Below are positions 61,808-64,000 of a DNA stretch of 64,000 nucleotides, in pieces (position 1 is the first letter of the stretch; each line of letters starts with the position of its first letter). The notes under the pieces were generated by a model that saw only the letters and a program-made list of their open reading frames with translations, was not told the DNA's origin and searched no databases. Origin of the DNA: Nocardia acidivorans NBRC 108247 (GTDB lineage: Bacteria; Actinomycetota; Actinomycetes; Mycobacteriales; Mycobacteriaceae). The DNA is taken from the NCBI RefSeq assembly GCF_001625085.1, contig NZ_BDAW01000012.1:62001-126000 (forward strand), given 5' to 3'. The position numbers and the translations under genes are program-made.

Positions 61808-62991
61808 GTCAGCAGCAGTTGCCGGGCGATGCCATTACGCTGGATCTCCGAGGATCCGGTGAGAATGCGGAACATGCGCAATCGCTGGAACAGGGCTTCG
61901 ATCTCACCGCCGCGGACGACTCCGGCCTTGCCGTGGATCTGCACCGCGTCGTCGGCGATGCCGAATGCCTTCTCGGCCACGAACAATTTGCACATGAACG
62001 CCTCGACCCGCGGTCGCTGCCCGGCATCCAGGGCCGCGAGCGCGTCATAGGTCATGGCGCGTGCCGCGTAGTAGTCGGTGGCCATATCCGCGAGCCGATG
62101 CTGAATCGATTGCAGCATGCCCAGTGGCGCGCCATTGACCATGCGGGACTTGGCATGGCCCACAGAGAGTTCCAGTGCCCTCCGGGCCCCGCCGAGCGCG
62201 GTGGGACAGTGCAGCAGCCGATTGACGGTGACCCGGCCGAGCCCGATGCGCAGGCCCTGCCCGCTCTCGCCGAGCAGCTGTTCCGGGCCGACATAGCAGT
62301 CGCTGAGGATGATGTCGGCCTCGATATGCTCGCCCGACATCGGCAGATCCCCTTCGGCCACAGTGCATCCGGGTGCATCGAGGTCGACCAGGAAGGCCGA
62401 ATAGGAGTCGATCGGCGTGCCCGAGGCATCGGCCATGCGCGCGATGAGGACGGAGAAATCGGCGAACGGTCCGGCCGAGGAGAACACCTTGTGACCATTG
62501 AGCCGCCACCCGGCACCGTCGGGGGTGGCGGTGGTGAGAATGCCCCGCACATCCGAGCCCGCGTCCTGTTCGGTCAGTGAGAAGCAGCAGGCGCGTTCAC
62601 CGCGCAGGACCGGCAGCAGATACTTCTCCAGCTGAAAAGGCGTGGCGTACTCGAAGATCGAGCCGACCCGCAGCGGTCCTCCCATATCGCCGAGGACCGA
62701 GGTCGCCAGTATGCGCGGCGAGGCCCCGATCTCCTCCTTGAGCGCGGCGAGTTCGGTGAAGCTCAGCCCCTGGCCGCCGTATTCGGCCGGGAGATGGATG
62801 CCGTAGAAGCCGAGTTCGCGACTGCGCTGCCAGACCGGCTCCAAATCCGCTCGGGTGTAACGGGATTCGCGGGTGAGTCCGAGCCCTGACTCGTAGTCGG
62901 CCAATTCGCCGTCGAGATAGGTACGCAGGCGTGCGACCAGATCCCGCAATCGCGGATTGTCGTCGTAACTGGGCATGAGGGTGAAAGGCAT
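61804..62991 (-). CDS. acyl-CoA dehydrogenase
   Basis: 395 residues. Acyl-CoA dehydrogenase fold: HLPAEYGGQGLSFTELAALK, FAD site CCFSLTEQDAGSDVRGILTT and WRLNGHKVFSSAGPFADFSV, and the C-terminal signature RILTGSSEIQRNGIARQLLL. The catalytic Glu region is less clear (VQIHGKAGVVRGGEIEALFQ fits the glutamate position of long-chain members). It oxidises an acyl-CoA to the enoyl-CoA, passing electrons to ETF. 15 bases follow the ligase stop. Confidence 0.93.
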   Translation of the reverse strand: MPFTLMPSYDDNPRLRDLVARLRTYLDGELADYESGLGLTRESRYTRADLEPVWQRSRELGFYGIHLPAEYGGQGLSFTELAALKEEIGASPRILATSVLGDMGGPLRVGSIFEYATPFQLEKYLLPVLRGERACCFSLTEQDAGSDVRGILTTATPDGAGWRLNGHKVFSSAGPFADFSVLIARMADASGTPIDSYSAFLVDLDAPGCTVAEGDLPMSGEHIEADIILSDCYVGPEQLLGESGQGLRIGLGRVTVNRLLHCPTALGGARRALELSVGHAKSRMVNGAPLGMLQSIQHRLADMATDYYAARAMTYDALAALDAGQRPRVEAFMCKLFVAEKAFGIADDAVQIHGKAGVVRGGEIEALFQRLRMFRILTGSSEIQRNGIARQLLLT

Positions 62992-63006
62992 TGTGATTCT
63001 CCGTTT

Positions 63007-64000
63007 TCAGTTCACGCGCCGGTCGGCTGTGCCCCAGTAGCGCTCGCGGACCGCGCGGCGGTCGAGCTTGCCATTGCGATTGACCGGCAGCGCGTCGACG
63101 AAATCCACCGTCCGAGGCTTCTTCATCCGCGCCAGCCGGTTCGCGCAGTGTTCGATCAGCTCGCGCTCGTCGGTGGTCGATCCGGAACGGGTCACGACAA
63201 CGGCTTTGACCGCCTCACCCCACTGCTCGTCTGGTACGCCGACCACGCAGACCTCCGCGATCGCGGGGTGCTCGTAGAGGGCGGCCTCGACCTCGCTGCA
63301 GTAGATGTTGAAACCGCCGGAGATGATCATGTCCTTCTTGCGGTCCACGATGAACAGATAGCCGTCATGCCGGAAGTAGCCGATATCGCCGGTGTGCACC
63401 CATCCGTTGCGGAAGGTCTCGGCGGACAGCTCCGGCTCATGGAAATACTCGCGCACACAATCCGGACCGCGCGCCACGATCTCGCCGATCTCCCCGGCGG
63501 GCAACGGATTTCCGGCCTCGTCCACCACCCGGACCTCGGTGTCGAAGACCGGGCGACCGCATGAGGAGAGCAGTTCGGCATCGGATTCGATGGCGTGCGC
63601 GATCTCCTCTGCCGTCAAAACAGTGATCCCACTGGTGGTTTCGCCCAGGCCGTAGCCCTGCATGACGATCGGCCCGAAGAGGTCGACCGCATCGCGCAGC
63701 CGCTGCGGCGATACCGGTGCACCGCCCACCCCGAGGGTACGCAGGCTCGACAGGTCCACCTGCTGGACCGCCGGATGCCGCATGAGCATGTTCAGCATGG
63801 TCGGCACCACGAAAGTGGCCGTGATGCGCTCGGTTTCGATGGTGCGCAGGAAGGTCTCGGGATCGAAGGTGGGCAGGACGACCACCGCTCCACCTCGGGC
63901 GAGAATCGACAGCAGCACCATGCCGGAGGCGTGCGTGATCGGCCCGGGAGCCAGGTATCGCTCATGCAGGTGGGGGGCCGAGCCCGGGCTCATCAGGCGT
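63007..64000 (-). CDS. acyl-CoA synthetase (AMP-forming), C-terminal two thirds
   Basis: About 331 codons are visible; the N-terminus lies beyond 64000, including the first P-loop-like motif. Present: ITATFVVPTMLNMLMRHPAV, the A5 motif MQGYGLGETTSGITVLTAEE, A7 GWVHTGDIGYFRHDGYLFIV, A8 DRKKDMIISGGFNIYCSEVE and A10 PVNRNGKLDRRAVRERY with the catalytic Lys. It activates a carboxylic acid to the acyl-CoA, presumably the substrate for the dehydrogenase downstream. Likely the first, or an early, gene of the operon that ends at 58545. Confidence 0.9.
   Translation of the reverse strand, partial: RLMSPGSAPHLHERYLAPGPITHASGMVLLSILARGGAVVVLPTFDPETFLRTIETERITATFVVPTMLNMLMRHPAVQQVDLSSLRTLGVGGAPVSPQRLRDAVDLFGPIVMQGYGLGETTSGITVLTAEEIAHAIESDAELLSSCGRPVFDTEVRVVDEAGNPLPAGEIGEIVARGPDCVREYFHEPELSAETFRNGWVHTGDIGYFRHDGYLFIVDRKKDMIISGGFNIYCSEVEAALYEHPAIAEVCVVGVPDEQWGEAVKAVVVTRSGSTTDERELIEHCANRLARMKKPRTVDFVDALPVNRNGKLDRRAVRERYWGTADRRVN

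Overview
The window is GC-rich, densely coded actinobacterial chromosome with many GTG/TTG starts, short gene overlaps and several apparently leaderless promoters. Gene order strongly suggests a mycolic-acid actinomycete of the Nocardia/Rhodococcus type. From memory of the Mycobacterium tuberculosis map, the blocks pgl-opcA-zwf-tal-tkt / ctaB, qor plus its small divergent neighbour, ctaA - ABC permease - ABC ATPase - mptB, and sufR-B-D-C-S-U-T occur in the same order and orientation as Rv1445c to Rv1466. No rRNA, complete tRNA, insertion sequence, CRISPR array or prophage was recognised.

Layout. 1-12.2 kb is an accessory stretch: the start of a lactate 2-monooxygenase with a divergent Lrp/AsnC regulator, a lysin-B/cutinase-like hydrolase, an RraA-like protein, a Nudix + L,D-transpeptidase pair, two broken genes, two luciferase-like oxidoreductases, a MerR regulator operon, a methyltransferase and an alpha/beta hydrolase. 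12.2-18.7 kb is the minus-strand pentose-phosphate operon tkt-tal-zwf-opcA-pgl, facing ctaB (19.1-20.1 kb). 20.1-25.5 kb is variable: a lipoprotein, a YrhB-like protein, a DUF6194 protein, a flavodoxin behind an IdeR/DtxR-like iron box, a NERD-like low-complexity membrane protein, and the scar of a deleted divergent gene pair. 25.5-27 kb is qor plus its neighbour. 27-33.7 kb is an N-acetylglucosamine unit: a DasR/NagR-type GntR regulator, PTS IIB-IIA facing IIC-HPr-EI-nagA-nagB, with two palindromic operators built into the divergent promoter region. 34.3-39.2 kb holds a methyltransferase remnant, ctaA, an ABC exporter and mptB. 40.8-47.3 kb is the Fe-S assembly operon sufR-sufB-sufD-sufC-sufS-sufU-sufT with a SufR-like operator. 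47.3-58.5 kb is mixed: a dehalogenase-like hydrolase, a fatty-acid desaturase, a LexA-type repressor, secreted proteins, Ku, a secreted zincin and a PAS-ANTAR protein. 58.5-64 kb is a minus-strand lipid operon: acyl-CoA ligase, acyl-CoA dehydrogenase, two DUF202 proteins, a serine hydrolase and an MFS transporter.

How the genes work together. ctaB and ctaA make heme A. The PTS-nag genes take up GlcNAc as the 6-phosphate and convert it to fructose-6-phosphate, which can feed glycolysis or the tkt/tal branch. zwf/opcA/pgl supply NADPH. The suf operon supplies Fe-S clusters, and the iron-box flavodoxin may replace ferredoxin when iron is short. A second theme is decay: nine clear or probable gene remnants (glycosyltransferase, SDR, FAD monooxygenase, TetR, LCM-type methyltransferase, GAP-family membrane protein, YncE-like propeller, GAF-ANTAR, and one unidentified) lie between intact conserved blocks. 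I did not find a convincing wholly new system. The best leads are the operator architectures (PTS, suf, lactate oxidase, lipoprotein), the NERD-like protein that has lost its catalytic residues, and the lipid operon with paired DUF202 proteins.
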